Source: Providencia sp. PROV188 (GTDB lineage: Bacteria; Pseudomonadota; Gammaproteobacteria; Enterobacterales; Enterobacteriaceae). Taken from it: 64,000 bases of DNA. The position numbers were made by a program, and so were the translations under genes. The DNA lies in the NCBI RefSeq assembly GCF_027595165.1, contig NZ_CP097291.1, positions 1,426,001 to 1,490,000 on the forward strand. Reading direction: 5' to 3'. Under the pieces are notes generated by a model that was not told where the DNA came from, searched no databases, and worked only from the letters and a program-made list of their open reading frames with translations. Positions 17,664 to 27,690 of the stretch are shown here, piece by piece (within the stretch, counting starts at the first letter, position 1; each line of letters begins with the position of its first letter).

Positions 17664-19706
17664 TCAATTTCCTTCGGGAAAGGTCAATGTTGATCCCGGT
17701 GCTTCGCGGCTTAAATGAATAAAATTCAAATGCTTCTCATACTGGTCAAGAATATCGCTGATCACCTGCTCTTTGGTGTAGTCCATTAAATCGTTAGCTT
17801 GGGTGCCTTCCCACAAGTAAGTTTCAAGGCGGTAATAGTGGGATTTACCGGAACGAGCGCGGTAGGTAAAGCTTGGCACCGTGTAGCGGCGTGGCCAAAT
17901 TTGATAGATAAAACTTTGCTCTTCTTCTAAATCGACCACTAACTCTAAATGGTTAAGTCGCTCTTCTTCGGCAAGAGGATAGATCGCAAATTCCACCTTC
18001 GCGCCACGCAATTCCAATTCTTTAGCTACATCTTGCATCGCGGGAATACAGACTAAATCTAACATCCGTTGGGTGTAGGTGGTGCCCGGGAAATTCATCA
18101 CACGTCCCAAACGCTGTTTCCATTTAATCGGCTCGTTACCATACAGCGGCGCAGGGGCATTGGTATTAATGGCACTGACGCGGCGATAATCTTCAAACCG
18201 CAATGACTTATACAGCCCTGCCATAATAAAGAAGATCACAAAACTAAACGGCAACCCCATAATCACGGTGGTGTTTTGCAGGGCGGGCACTCCATCGGTC
18301 ATTAACATCCCGAGAGTGAGTAAACCAATGGCTACTGACCAAAAAATTCGCAGCCAATTAGGAGAATCGTGATTAATATCGCTCAGTTTTGAGGTGAAAT
18401 TCCCCAGCACTAATGAGCCAGAATCCGCGGATGTCACGTAAAACAGCAACCCTGTAATGGTGGCAACGGAGGCGGTTAATCCAAACCCCGGATATAACTC
18501 GAGTAGGGAATAAAACCCTTTTTCGGGGGCCTCTAATACCGTTTCAGCCAACGCTTTGTTGCCATGAATAATTTCATACAGAGCGCTATTACCAAAGATA
18601 GAGAGCCAAAGTAGTGTGAAGACAAAAGGGATGATTAGTGTGCCAATCACAAACTGGCGAATGGTGCGACCACGGGAAATTCGTGCCAAAAACAGCCCAA
18701 CAAAAGGCGACCATGCTACCCACCATGCCCAGAAAAATAGCGTCCAGCTATTCATCCAGTTAGTCGGTCTATCAAACGCAAAACTGTTCAAGGTCATCCC
18801 CATAAAACGGTTCACATAATCCCCGACGTTGAGTACTAGCGCATTGAGCAGAAATTCCGTATCCCCCACAAAGAGGATAAACAGGATCAGTCCTAATGCC
18901 AGCAGTACGTTGAGTTCCGAGAGAATACGGATCCCTTTATTGACCCCCGATGTGGCGGAAATGACCGCCATGATTACCGAAAGGAAAATCAGCCCGCCTT
19001 GCACCGTTAGCCCTTGAGGAAGGTCAAACAGCACTTTTAGCCCGTAATTGAGCTGAACCACGCCAATACCGAGGGTGGTGGCGATACCGAAAATCGTCCC
19101 GAGCACGGCGGCAATATCGACGGTATGACCAATCGGTCCGTTAATCCGATTACCAAAAATCGGATATAGGGCAGAACGGATGGTTAATGGCAAATTATAT
19201 CGATAACTAAAGTAACCGAGCGCAATGCCCATCAAGGCGTACATTGACCAGCCCGTGAGTCCATAGTGAAACAGTGTCCACACCATCGACTGACGAGCCG
19301 CTTCAAGGGTTTCGCCTTCACCTGTTGGCGGTAACATATATTGAGTGACCGGTTCAGCCACCGAGAAAAACATCAAATCAATGCCGATCCCCGCGGCAAA
19401 CAGCATCGCTGACCAGCTGAGCAAACTAAATTCCGGTTTGGATTGTTCTGGTCCCAGTTTGATGTTCCCAAAGCGCGAGGTGGCGATAAAAATCACAAAA
19501 ACGATATACAAGGTGGCGGCAAGTAAGTAATACCAGCCGAAGGTTTTTGACACCCAACCCAGTGTTGCAACAATCCATTGATTTGCGGTGTCAGTCATCA
19601 GGATGGTGAAAAAAGAAAACGCCAGTATTAAGGCGGCGGAGGTAAAAAAAACAACGTGATTAAGTTGGTCTTTCTGCCCATTTTTTGGACTTTTTGAATT
19701 TGTCAT
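17664..19706 (-). CDS. betT: High-affinity choline transporter BetT
   Basis: A 680-residue BCCT family carrier that brings choline in for glycine betaine synthesis. It has about 12 membrane helices. The BCCT signature WTLFFWAWWVAWSPFVG followed by ARISRGRTIRQF is intact, as is the Trp-rich core (GWSMYALMGIALGYF). A hydrophilic C-terminal extension of about 170 residues (after about 510) matches the osmosensing tail of E. coli BetT. The start at MTNSKS (19706) follows GGAACTGCC. It is divergent from betIBA with the BetI operator between. Confidence 0.97.
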   Translation of the reverse strand: MTNSKSPKNGQKDQLNHVVFFTSAALILAFSFFTILMTDTANQWIVATLGWVSKTFGWYYLLAATLYIVFVIFIATSRFGNIKLGPEQSKPEFSLLSWSAMLFAAGIGIDLMFFSVAEPVTQYMLPPTGEGETLEAARQSMVWTLFHYGLTGWSMYALMGIALGYFSYRYNLPLTIRSALYPIFGNRINGPIGHTVDIAAVLGTIFGIATTLGIGVVQLNYGLKVLFDLPQGLTVQGGLIFLSVIMAVISATSGVNKGIRILSELNVLLALGLILFILFVGDTEFLLNALVLNVGDYVNRFMGMTLNSFAFDRPTNWMNSWTLFFWAWWVAWSPFVGLFLARISRGRTIRQFVIGTLIIPFVFTLLWLSIFGNSALYEIIHGNKALAETVLEAPEKGFYSLLELYPGFGLTASVATITGLLFYVTSADSGSLVLGNFTSKLSDINHDSPNWLRIFWSVAIGLLTLGMLMTDGVPALQNTTVIMGLPFSFVIFFIMAGLYKSLRFEDYRRVSAINTNAPAPLYGNEPIKWKQRLGRVMNFPGTTYTQRMLDLVCIPAMQDVAKELELRGAKVEFAIYPLAEEERLNHLELVVDLEEEQSFIYQIWPRRYTVPSFTYRARSGKSHYYRLETYLWEGTQANDLMDYTKEQVISDILDQYEKHLNFIHLSREAPGSTLTFPEGN

Positions 19707-19847
19707 TGGCAGTTCCACAGTTTTATCTGGATGAAAATTTAAAATTAGATTATTTACTAACGCATTGAATTATTAGTAAATATTTAAAATTTCACGGGTA
19801 TCTCCTCGAGTTATTTGTAAATGAATTGTTGTAAACAATAGTTAATA

Positions 19848-19867
19848 TTGATTGAACATTCAATTAA
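19848..19867. promoter_or_regulatory. Candidate BetI operator
   Basis: An imperfect 20-bp palindrome, TTGATTGAAC / ATTCAATTAA (16 of 20 positions symmetric), lies between betT and betI, 48 bp before the betI start. BetI represses both directions from this interval in E. coli, where a similar ATTGA...TCAAT site is known. Confidence 0.65.
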
Positions 19868-19915
19868 AAAATCGTTTAATGAATGGGTTCAATGGTCTTA
19901 TTAGGTCTTCATGCC

Positions 19916-20518
19916 ATGCCGAAAATAGGCGTTCAATCGATACGTAAACAGCAGTTAATTCAGGCCACTTTAGCTGTCATCAACGAAGTGGGAATGCAAG
20001 AAGCCAGCTTTGTGCTGATCGCCCGTAAAGCGGGAGTCTCTACTGGGATTATTAGCCACTATTTCCGTGATAAGAGTGGTTTATTGGAGGCCACCATGCG
20101 CCATATCCAGTATCAACTCGGGTTTGGTATTGCGATGCGACTCAGATTATTGAGTGGTGAAAATCCTAAAGCGCGAATTCAGGCAATTGTGGAAGGGAAC
20201 TTTGATTCCACTCAAATCAGTGAAGCCGCAATGAAAACGTGGCTAGCATTTTGGGCGAGCAGTATGCATCAGCCAAATCTGAACCGCTTACAGCGGGTGA
20301 ATGACCGTCGCTTATATTCAAACCTGAGCTATGAGTTTGGACGAGCGCTAAGTAAACCTGCCGCACGCCGTGCTGCTAAAGGTCTGGCTGCCTTGATTGA
20401 TGGATTATGGTTACGCAGTGCGCTGAGCAATGAGTCTTTTCCTGTGACGGAAGCGCTCAGCATCACTAACGAATATATCGATATGCAATTGGCACGTGCA
20501 GGAGACCATTCGACCTAA
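19916..20518 (+). CDS. betI: HTH-type transcriptional repressor BetI
   Basis: A 200-residue TetR family repressor of the bet genes, released by choline. The N-terminal helix-turn-helix is clear ([28 protein letters not shown], about residues 27-55) and the rest is an all-helical ligand-binding domain. The start [14 protein letters not shown] at 19916 gives the E. coli-like N-terminus; the 11 codons upstream are excluded on that basis. First gene of betIBA, 21 bp before betB. Confidence 0.97.
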   Translation: MPKIGVQSIRKQQLIQATLAVINEVGMQEASFVLIARKAGVSTGIISHYFRDKSGLLEATMRHIQYQLGFGIAMRLRLLSGENPKARIQAIVEGNFDSTQISEAAMKTWLAFWASSMHQPNLNRLQRVNDRRLYSNLSYEFGRALSKPAARRAAKGLAALIDGLWLRSALSNESFPVTEALSITNEYIDMQLARAGDHST

Positions 20519-20539
20519 CTATTTTTCAAAGGAGACGTT

Positions 20540-22018
20540 ATGCAACATCCACCGATTCATAAGCTTTACATTCATGGCGGATATGTCGACAGTTCACAAC
20601 CTGAATGCGGGCAGTTTGAGGCAATCAACCCAGCCAATGGCGACGTGATTGCACATTTGCAATCAGCTAGCATCGACGATATTCACTGGGCGGTGGAGAG
20701 TGCAAAACAGGGGCAAAAAATTTGGGCGGCAATGACCGCGATGGAGCGCTCACGTATTTTGCGCCGTGCCGTGGATATTTTACGTGAACGTAATGATGAA
20801 CTCGCCTATTTAGAAACCCTCAATACGGGGAAGCCACTTTCTGAAACGCGCTTTGTGGATATTGTGACGGGCGCGGATGTTCTTGAATACTATGCAGGCT
20901 TGATCCCCGCTCTAGAAGGGCAGCAAATTCCGCTACGTGAAACCTCGTTTGTCTATACTCGTCGTGAACCATTGGGGGTTGTTGCGGGGATTGGCGCATG
21001 GAACTATCCCATTCAAATTGCGTTATGGAAATCCGCACCGGCACTGGCAGCGGGTAACGCCATGGTATTTAAGCCCAGCGAAGTTACCTCATTAACCGCA
21101 TTAAAGCTGGCGGAAATCTACACTGAAGCGGGCTTACCTGCGGGGGTGTTTAACGTGGTAACGGGAATGGGCGGTGAAGTGGGTCAATGGCTAACAGAGC
21201 ATCCTGATATTGCCAAAATCTCATTTACCGGCGGCGTCCCGACGGGGAAAAAAGTAATGTCGAATGCCTCTAGCTCAAGCCTTAAAGAGGTCACCATGGA
21301 GCTGGGCGGAAAATCACCGCTGATTATTTTCGATGATGCCGATTTAGACAAAGCCGCGGATATCGCCATGATGGCAAATTTTTACAGCTCTGGGCAAGTG
21401 TGTACCAATGGGACGCGGGTGTTTATCCCAGAAAACCTGAAAGCCACCTTTGAAGCCAAAATCGCACAGCGCGTTGCTCGCATTCGTATTGGTTCACCAA
21501 CCGATGAAAATACCAATTTTGGGCCTTTAGTCAGCTTCAAGCATCTGGACAATGTGCTGCGCTATATCGAGATTGGTAAGGCGCAAGGGGCGACCGTGTT
21601 ATGTGGTGGTGAGCGTCTGATGACTGAGTCGCTGGCAAACGGCGCGTATGTGGCACCGACGGTGTTTACTGATTGCACAGATGAAATGCAAATCACCCAA
21701 GAAGAGATTTTTGGTCCTGTAATGAGCATTCTAAGCTACCTCACAGAAGACGAGGTCATTGAGCGAGCAAATCACTCGATTTATGGTTTAGCCGCAGGAA
21801 TTGTCACGCAAGATCTCGCCCGTGCTCATCGCGTTATTCACCAATTAGAAGCGGGAATTTGTTGGATCAACACCTGGGGAGAATCCCCTGCGCAAATGCC
21901 AGTGGGGGGTTATAAACACTCTGGTGTAGGGCGCGAAAATGGTCTGATGACGCTACAAAATTACACTCAAATCAAATCCATTCAAGTTGAACTCGGAGAG
22001 TTTTCATCCATTTTTTAA
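20540..22018 (+). CDS. betB: Betaine aldehyde dehydrogenase BetB
   Basis: A 492-residue NAD(P)-dependent aldehyde dehydrogenase that oxidises betaine aldehyde to glycine betaine. The catalytic Glu motif ([11 protein letters not shown], about residues 251-261) and Cys motif ([13 protein letters not shown], Cys about 288) are intact, with the Rossmann loop [13 protein letters not shown] strong AAAGGAGA ribosome site precedes the ATG. Complete, no anomaly. Confidence 0.98.
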   Translation: MQHPPIHKLYIHGGYVDSSQPECGQFEAINPANGDVIAHLQSASIDDIHWAVESAKQGQKIWAAMTAMERSRILRRAVDILRERNDELAYLETLNTGKPLSETRFVDIVTGADVLEYYAGLIPALEGQQIPLRETSFVYTRREPLGVVAGIGAWNYPIQIALWKSAPALAAGNAMVFKPSEVTSLTALKLAEIYTEAGLPAGVFNVVTGMGGEVGQWLTEHPDIAKISFTGGVPTGKKVMSNASSSSLKEVTMELGGKSPLIIFDDADLDKAADIAMMANFYSSGQVCTNGTRVFIPENLKATFEAKIAQRVARIRIGSPTDENTNFGPLVSFKHLDNVLRYIEIGKAQGATVLCGGERLMTESLANGAYVAPTVFTDCTDEMQITQEEIFGPVMSILSYLTEDEVIERANHSIYGLAAGIVTQDLARAHRVIHQLEAGICWINTWGESPAQMPVGGYKHSGVGRENGLMTLQNYTQIKSIQVELGEFSSIF

Positions 22019-22051
22019 TCACTTAATTTGACTGAAACAGAGGAGATAACA

Positions 22052-23719
22052 ATGGTCTATGACTACATTATTATCGGTGCTGGTTCAGCCGGTAACGTTC
22101 TTGCTACCCGCCTGACAGAAGATACTGATGTTACTGTGCTGCTCCTTGAAGCAGGAGGACCGGATCACCGGTTCGATTTTCGCACACAAATGCCAGCGGC
22201 ATTAGCATACCCACTTCAGGGGCGCCGTTATAACTGGGCGTATGAAACAGAGCCTGAGCCCCATATGAATAACCGCCGTATGGAATGTGGGCGCGGTAAA
22301 GGGCTTGGCGGCTCTTCATTGATTAACGGCATGTGCTATATCCGTGGAAATGCCATGGACTTTGATGGCTGGGCGCAAGCACCGGGGCTTGAAGATTGGG
22401 CTTATGCCAACTGTTTGCCATATTTTCGTAAAGCAGAAACCCGCGATATTGGTGGAAATGATTACCACGGCGATCAAGGCCCCGTGAGTGTGACGACGCC
22501 AAAATCCCACAATAATGTGCTATTCCACGCGATGGTTGAAGCTGGCGTTCAAGCGGGTTATCCGAAAACAGAGGATTTAAACGGTTACCAGCAAGAAGGG
22601 TTCGGTCCGATGGATCGTACGGTGACGCCAAAAGGTCGTCGTGCGAGTACCGCCAGAGGGTATCTAGACCAAGCTCGCACCCGTAAAAACTTGACGATAG
22701 TTACCCATGCCACTACGGATACCATTGAGTTTGAAGGGAAAAAAGCGGTGTCTGTGAAGTATTATTTAGGAAAGCATCAGCAAGTGCAGGTGGCGAAGGC
22801 GCGCAAAGAAGTCTTATTATGCGCTGGGGCTATCGCCTCCCCGCAAATATTGCAGCGCTCCGGTGTCGGCCCTAAAGCGGTATTAGCGCAGTTTGAGATC
22901 CCTCCCGTTCATTATCTGGAAGGTGTGGGTGAAAATTTGCAAGACCATTTGGAAATGTACTTGCAATATGAATGTAAGCAACCCGTTTCCCTGTATCCCG
23001 CATTGAAATGGTTTAATCAGCCGATGATTGGTGCGCAGTGGTTATTTAAAGGTACCGGTATTGGTGCCAGTAATCAGTTTGAAGCGGGTGGGTTTATTCG
23101 TAGCAGTGAAAAATTTGCATGGCCAAATATTCAATTTCACTTTCTGCCGGTGGCGATTAACTACAATGGTAGTAATGCGGTGAATCAACACGGTTTTCAG
23201 GCACATGTGGGTTCTATGCGTTCACCTAGCCGAGGTCGAGTGCAGATAAAATCTCGTGACCCGCATCAACACCCTAGCATCTTGTTTAATTACATGTCTT
23301 GTGAGCAGGATTGGGAAGAGTTTCGCGCAGCGATTCGTATCACGCGGGAAATTATGGCTCAACCCGCGTTAGACCCGTATCGAGGTGAGGAAATTAGCCC
23401 CGGCAAGCATATTGTCACCGATGAGCAACTTGATCAGTTTGTACGAGAACGCGCGGAAACTGCGTTTCATCCTTGTGGAACGTGCAAAATGGGCTCGGAT
23501 GCTATGGCGGTCGTCGATGGTGAAGGGCGTGTCCATGGGATTGATAACCTACGAGTGATTGATGCATCCATTATGCCGCTGATTATTACAGGCAATTTAA
23601 ATGCCACAACCATTATGATTGCGGAAAAAATAGCGGACAAAATTCGCGGTCGAGAGCCATTAGCACCCAGCCAGGCTCCCTATTTTAACGCTGGTAGCCA
23701 GGTGGTTAGAGCGGGCTAA
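22052..23719 (+). CDS. betA: Choline dehydrogenase BetA
   Basis: A 555-residue FAD-dependent GMC oxidoreductase, membrane-associated, that oxidises choline to betaine aldehyde. It has the FAD dinucleotide motif [13 protein letters not shown] at the N-terminus, GMC signature 1 ([20 protein letters not shown]) and signature 2 ([15 protein letters not shown]). The C-terminal [10 protein letters not shown] carries the active-site His. The start MVYDYIIIG at 22052 follows GAGGAG. Last gene of betIBA, followed by a terminator. Confidence 0.98.
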   Translation: MVYDYIIIGAGSAGNVLATRLTEDTDVTVLLLEAGGPDHRFDFRTQMPAALAYPLQGRRYNWAYETEPEPHMNNRRMECGRGKGLGGSSLINGMCYIRGNAMDFDGWAQAPGLEDWAYANCLPYFRKAETRDIGGNDYHGDQGPVSVTTPKSHNNVLFHAMVEAGVQAGYPKTEDLNGYQQEGFGPMDRTVTPKGRRASTARGYLDQARTRKNLTIVTHATTDTIEFEGKKAVSVKYYLGKHQQVQVAKARKEVLLCAGAIASPQILQRSGVGPKAVLAQFEIPPVHYLEGVGENLQDHLEMYLQYECKQPVSLYPALKWFNQPMIGAQWLFKGTGIGASNQFEAGGFIRSSEKFAWPNIQFHFLPVAINYNGSNAVNQHGFQAHVGSMRSPSRGRVQIKSRDPHQHPSILFNYMSCEQDWEEFRAAIRITREIMAQPALDPYRGEEISPGKHIVTDEQLDQFVRERAETAFHPCGTCKMGSDAMAVVDGEGRVHGIDNLRVIDASIMPLIITGNLNATTIMIAEKIADKIRGREPLAPSQAPYFNAGSQVVRAG

Positions 23720-23731
23720 AACGTGGTTTAT

Positions 23732-23756
23732 GGGTGAGGGGGCATCCTCACCCTTT
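23732..23756 (+). terminator. Intrinsic terminator of betIBA
   Basis: GGGTGAGG / CCTCACCC, a perfect 8-bp stem with a 6-base loop, 12 bp after the betA stop. The T run is short (TTTG). Confidence 0.7.
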
Positions 23757-23764
23757 GTACATGC

Positions 23765-24112
23765 TTATTCGCAATGGTTGGTAAATTCTTTATACGCATT
23801 CCATGTCTGAGTTGCATACATAACTGAAGGGCCTCCCCCCATAAAAATGGCAACAGCTAAAGTTTCAGCAAGTTCTTGTTGGGTTACTCCTAAATCGACC
23901 AAAGCTTTTGTATGAAAAGCAACGCAGCCATCGCAGCGATTGGCAACCGCAATACCAATCGCAATCAGCTCTTTGGTTTTTTTATCCAGAACTCCCTCTG
24001 TCGAGGCAGCTGCAATTAAGTTAGAAAAATGCATCATGACTTCAGGAATAAATTGAGCCAGCTCCGGCATGGTTTGCAGTAGGTTTTGATTGATTTCAGT
24101 AAACTTTGACAT
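23765..24112 (-). CDS. Carboxymuconolactone decarboxylase family (AhpD-like) protein
   Basis: A 115-residue helical protein with the AhpD-type redox centre CDGCVAFH: Cys60, Cys63 and His67, the CxxCxxxH arrangement used for alkylhydroperoxidase activity. The surrounding helix (KTKELIAIGIAVANR) and the tail GGGPSVMYA are typical of the family. Its true substrate is unknown; peroxide detoxification is an inference from the motif. Single gene, convergent with betA. Confidence 0.9.
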   Translation of the reverse strand: MSKFTEINQNLLQTMPELAQFIPEVMMHFSNLIAAASTEGVLDKKTKELIAIGIAVANRCDGCVAFHTKALVDLGVTQQELAETLAVAIFMGGGPSVMYATQTWNAYKEFTNHCE

Positions 24113-24311
24113 TGTTTCTCCGCCTTACATTATGCGATTAAATAATATATATTTTAATATAATTTAAGGATAACATTGAGCAAGGAAAATATTCGAAATA
24201 AGATATAAAACAGATTTATACTTTTTATTTAATAAAGGATGGTGTATTAAATTGAAAGATTCATATTTAGATGTTTGATCTGAAATTTAACGCTATTAGT
24301 GTCAATTTGAC

Positions 24312-24337
24312 AAAAAAATCCTCCAAACGAAGGAGGA
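24312..24337 (-). terminator. Terminator downstream of cutA
   Basis: Read on the minus strand, TCCTCC / GGAGGA with a short loop is followed by seven T. It lies about 135 bp past the cutA stop, between cutA and the AhpD-like gene. Confidence 0.65.
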
Positions 24338-24470
24338 AAATAAATATTAAGCGAGACTACTTATATAACACTAATTTTGTATTTACCAAAGCTGACCAGC
24401 TAATAAAAATGATCAAAATTTGCTATATGAAAAAGGAATATAAACTAAAAATAATATGGAAGTGTTAATA

Positions 24471-24818
24471 TTAACGAACAGAATTAACTAGCCATTGTAA
24501 ATAGTTATCCTCAACTTGGTTAGGGTCTAAACGAATTAACTCAGGAATTTCATAGGGATGAATTTCCTTGATTGCATCAAATAGCGCTTGCTGATTACCA
24601 ATCGTGCTTTTTATCAGTAATAGAATTTCTTTATCTTCTGTCACATTTCCTTTCCACAAATAGACTGATTTCATTTCGGGTAATAATGAAACACAGGCAG
24701 CAAGATGGTTATTCAACAGGTGCTGTGCAATTTTTATGGCACTTTCTTGGCTATTAGTCGTACTTAAAACGATGCAAGGTTGTTGCTGGCTCTTATAATG
24801 AGTATCGTCAAATGTCAT
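24471..24818 (-). CDS. cutA: Divalent-cation tolerance protein CutA
   Basis: A 115-residue ferredoxin-like protein of the trimeric CutA1 family, linked to copper and other divalent-cation tolerance. The core HLLNNHLAACVSLLPEMKSVYLWKG and the motif IHPYEIPELIRL, plus the C-terminal YLQWL, are diagnostic. Here it stands alone rather than beside dsbD, as in E. coli. The molecular function remains debated. Confidence 0.95.
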   Translation of the reverse strand: MTFDDTHYKSQQQPCIVLSTTNSQESAIKIAQHLLNNHLAACVSLLPEMKSVYLWKGNVTEDKEILLLIKSTIGNQQALFDAIKEIHPYEIPELIRLDPNQVEDNYLQWLVNSVR

Positions 24819-25515
24819 TTTAATCTCCTTTATTTAAAGGGCTTATTTAAATGAGTAGCCTGATTCATTCTAGTTCAGCTGCCCGTAAGAAAACGTAGTC
24901 ACATAATGATACAAATAGAGAAGTACGTGATTAATGTGGAGATGATTATTACTGATAACGATTATCTTATTGGGTAATGAATTGGCTGCCCATGAGATAG
25001 CAATATATGTACCCTAATAGCTTAAGGCTTGAGCTAAATAATTTCATTAATCAATTAGCCTGGTTGATTTTCATTCGCTCTACTAAACGAAAGTAAATCT
25101 ATTTACAAGGGGCTTTATTGCTATTCTTGATTAATTATGAGTAATTCGATTCAGCATTAAGTTTTAGATAGGTAAATATCAATAATTATTGAATTTTTGT
25201 ATATTAATTGAGTTTTGGGAAATATTTTAATATTTAATCGCTTTAATCCGATGGAAGAGTTAGTGACGTTTTTATACATAACTGTTACTCGTTTTTATTT
25301 CACCGCCACATTTAACTCATTTTAAGGGTGTGTGACTGTTTGTGAATTTCAATTACATTTTGTTACATAATGGCTTGAAATTCATATGAAACTCAGTAAC
25401 CAAATGATAACGATCAATATTTTCAGGTGATTATTTGCTAACATCGACTGAGAATAAAAAAATATATATTGCACTTTCTCTGTCATTCCATCTCAAAAAC
25501 TGTATGGATACCCTT
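24819..25515. other. Intergenic region, 697 bp, with a Fur-box-like site
   Basis: A long AT-rich gap between divergent cutA and a DASS transporter. At 24948-24966 a 19-bp stretch (ATTACTGATAACGATTATC) matches about 14 of 19 positions of the classical Fur box and centres on GATAACGATTATC. No iron gene is adjacent, so its meaning is doubtful. No gene was recognised. Confidence 0.35.
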
Positions 25516-26988
25516 ATGAATAAACTGACTCCGTTAAAACCGATACCTACCTTAATCGCGGTCGCGATTACGTTAATTATCTGGTTTGCTATTCCTGTTC
25601 CTGAAGGTGTTAATCCGAATGCATGGCATTTATTAGCCCTGTTTGTCGGAACTATCGCTGCGATTATCGGTAAAGCGTTACCGATTGGTGGTGTTTCTAT
25701 CGTTGCGATTTCCTTGGTGGCCGCGACTGGGGTCACCAATCCTGAATCTACAAAAGGCGCGATTGCAGATGCATTAAGTGGCTTTTCTAATGACCTGATT
25801 TGGCTGATTGGTATTTCCATCATGGTCTCCATGAGCTTGAATAAAACGGGGCTGGGAGCGCGTATAGGTTATTACGTTATTTCACTGTTTGGTAAAAAAA
25901 CCATTGGGATTGCTTATTCGCTGGCCATTGCAGAAACCATTCTTGCGCCTGTGACGCCAAGTAACACTGCGCGAGGCGGGGGAATTATTCACCCGATTAT
26001 GCGTTCGATTTCAGACAGTTTTGGTTCTAAGGCAGAAGACGGTACTTCCGGGAAAATAGGGCGCTACCTCTCTTTAGTGAACTATAATATCAACCCAATT
26101 ACCTCCGCGATGTTTATTACAGCAACGGCACCGAACCCGCTGATTGTCAGCTTAATTGTCAGCGAAGCGGGTAAAGGTAATGAGCTAACTTGGGGAATGT
26201 GGGCGATTGCGGCATTTGTACCGGCGATTGTTTCTCTGATTTTAATGCCACTGGTTATCTACTTTATGTATAAGCCAGAAATTACCTCTACACCGGATGC
26301 TCCTAATTTTGCCAAAGAACGTTTACAGCAATTAGGACCAATTTCATTGCCTGAAATGATCACATTAGGGGTTTTTATCCTGTTATTAATGATGTGGGCA
26401 GGGGTTCCTGAAATGTTGTTTGGTCCATCATTCAGCGTGAATGCAACCACGGCAGCCTTTATTGGTCTGAGCGTATTATTGGGCACTGGGGTTATTAACT
26501 GGGATGATGTCCTGAAAAATAAAGGGGCATGGGATACCGTTGTCTGGTTCGCCGCACTGGTGATGATGGCTAGCTTCTTAGGTAAATTAGGTCTTATTAA
26601 GTGGATGTCTGTCACGGTAGGAAGCTCTATCGATAGCATGGGAATTAGTTGGGTTTGGGGTACCTTAATTTTGGTACTAATCTATGTTTACTCTCACTAT
26701 TTCTTCGCCAGTACAACTGCGCACATTACCGCAATGTTCGGGGCTTTCTTTGCGGCGGGTCTTGCATTAGGCGCACCGCCAATGCTGTTAGGTTTAACCT
26801 TAGCATTCTCCTCATCCTTAATGATGTCATTAACTCACTACGGCACGGGTACGGCACCAATTATCTTCGGTTCGGGCTATGCCACACTGGGCGAATGGTG
26901 GAAAGCGGGCTTTGTGATGAGCGTTGTTAACTTAATTATTTGGATCAGTTTAGGAAGTATTTGGTGGAAATTCCTTGGTTACTGGTAA
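25516..26988 (+). CDS. DASS family anion:sodium symporter (di/tricarboxylate type)
   Basis: A membrane transporter of about 490 residues and 12-14 helices, in the CitT/TtdT/YbhI group. Both SNT-type carboxylate-binding loops are recognisable: LAPVTPSNTARGGGIIHPI around residue 145 and MSLTHYGTGTAPIIFGSGY near 440. The start is uncertain (ATG at 25516 or 25504); codons before that read as noncoding. Substrates are probably di- or tricarboxylates and cannot be refined from sequence. Single gene with a strong terminator. Confidence 0.88.
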   Translation: MNKLTPLKPIPTLIAVAITLIIWFAIPVPEGVNPNAWHLLALFVGTIAAIIGKALPIGGVSIVAISLVAATGVTNPESTKGAIADALSGFSNDLIWLIGISIMVSMSLNKTGLGARIGYYVISLFGKKTIGIAYSLAIAETILAPVTPSNTARGGGIIHPIMRSISDSFGSKAEDGTSGKIGRYLSLVNYNINPITSAMFITATAPNPLIVSLIVSEAGKGNELTWGMWAIAAFVPAIVSLILMPLVIYFMYKPEITSTPDAPNFAKERLQQLGPISLPEMITLGVFILLLMMWAGVPEMLFGPSFSVNATTAAFIGLSVLLGTGVINWDDVLKNKGAWDTVVWFAALVMMASFLGKLGLIKWMSVTVGSSIDSMGISWVWGTLILVLIYVYSHYFFASTTAHITAMFGAFFAAGLALGAPPMLLGLTLAFSSSLMMSLTHYGTGTAPIIFGSGYATLGEWWKAGFVMSVVNLIIWISLGSIWWKFLGYW

Positions 26989-27023
26989 TGCCATTGAATA
27001 TTAATTGAAAATAGGTATTCACT

Positions 27024-27052
27024 AAAAGCCGGAATTATCTTCCGGCTTTTTT
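27024..27052 (+). terminator. Intrinsic terminator after the DASS transporter
   Basis: AAAAGCCGGAA / TTCCGGCTTTTTT with an 'ttatc' loop, 36 bp after the stop codon. Confidence 0.93.
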
Positions 27053-27279
27053 GTCCTCTATTGACTGTGAGTGAAATTATATTTTACTGAGAGAGGAAAC
27101 ATAAAATTTAAACCTTAAATTAGTGAATTTATTGAAATAAATAGGGCAATTAAATATTCAATAGAAACAAGATTTTTTAATTTAAAGCAGCTATGATTAA
27201 TACTAAGGCATGTTGTAGGGTTTTAATGTAATCCGATATAAACTGTAATCCGATGTAAACAAAGATAAATAGGTTAAAA

Positions 27280-27600
27280 ATGAAAAAGACAGCATTAGTA
27301 TTGGGTATGGCGGGTATGATGGCATTGTTGTCAGCGTGTTCAGACGAGAAAAAAGAGATTGCAGAGTATCGTTCTGAGTTCGTAAACAACTGTGTAAAAG
27401 CAGCGGGCGAATCTGATACAGAAACAGCACAAGCTATTAGCGCAATCTGTGGCTGTGCTTATGATAAAACTGTTGAAAAATATGGTTTAAAAGAATTTAA
27501 GCGTTTAGACAGTGAACTGCAAAAATCACCTGCTGCTGCGCCTGAATTCCAACAAACTATGATTTCATTTGTTCAAGAGTGTGCAACTAACGCGCGTTAA
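27280..27600 (+). CDS. Small lipoprotein of unknown function
   Basis: A 106-residue protein with a lipoprotein signal (MKKTALVLGMAGMMALLSAC; lipobox LSAC, lipidated Cys20). Ser-Asp after the Cys would retain it in the inner or send it to the outer membrane; Asp at +3 is not the clear avoidance position. The mature helical domain has four Cys (NNCVKAAG, ICGCAYD, QECATNAR) that could make two disulphides. Family not recognised. Good GGTT(A)AAA-proximal ATG and a bidirectional terminator after the gene. Confidence 0.85.
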   Translation: MKKTALVLGMAGMMALLSACSDEKKEIAEYRSEFVNNCVKAAGESDTETAQAISAICGCAYDKTVEKYGLKEFKRLDSELQKSPAAAPEFQQTMISFVQECATNAR

Positions 27601-27626
27601 TTGAATAACTTTAGTCATTGTTAAAT

Positions 27627-27658
27627 AAAGCCACGGTGATGAAAAATCCCGTGGCTTT
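27627..27658. terminator. Bidirectional terminator between the lipoprotein and OYE genes
   Basis: AAAGCCACGG / CCGTGGCTTT with an 11-12 base loop, followed by GTTGTTTTT on the plus strand, sits between two convergent genes. Confidence 0.8.
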
Positions 27659-27690
27659 GTTGTTTTTAGGATAGGTTTTTAAATCAACGC

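Noticed and set aside
24271..24468. 65-codon Lys/Ile-rich open frame between the AhpD-like gene and cutA
   Set aside because: It overlaps a terminator hairpin and reads like translated AT-rich spacer; no ribosome site.
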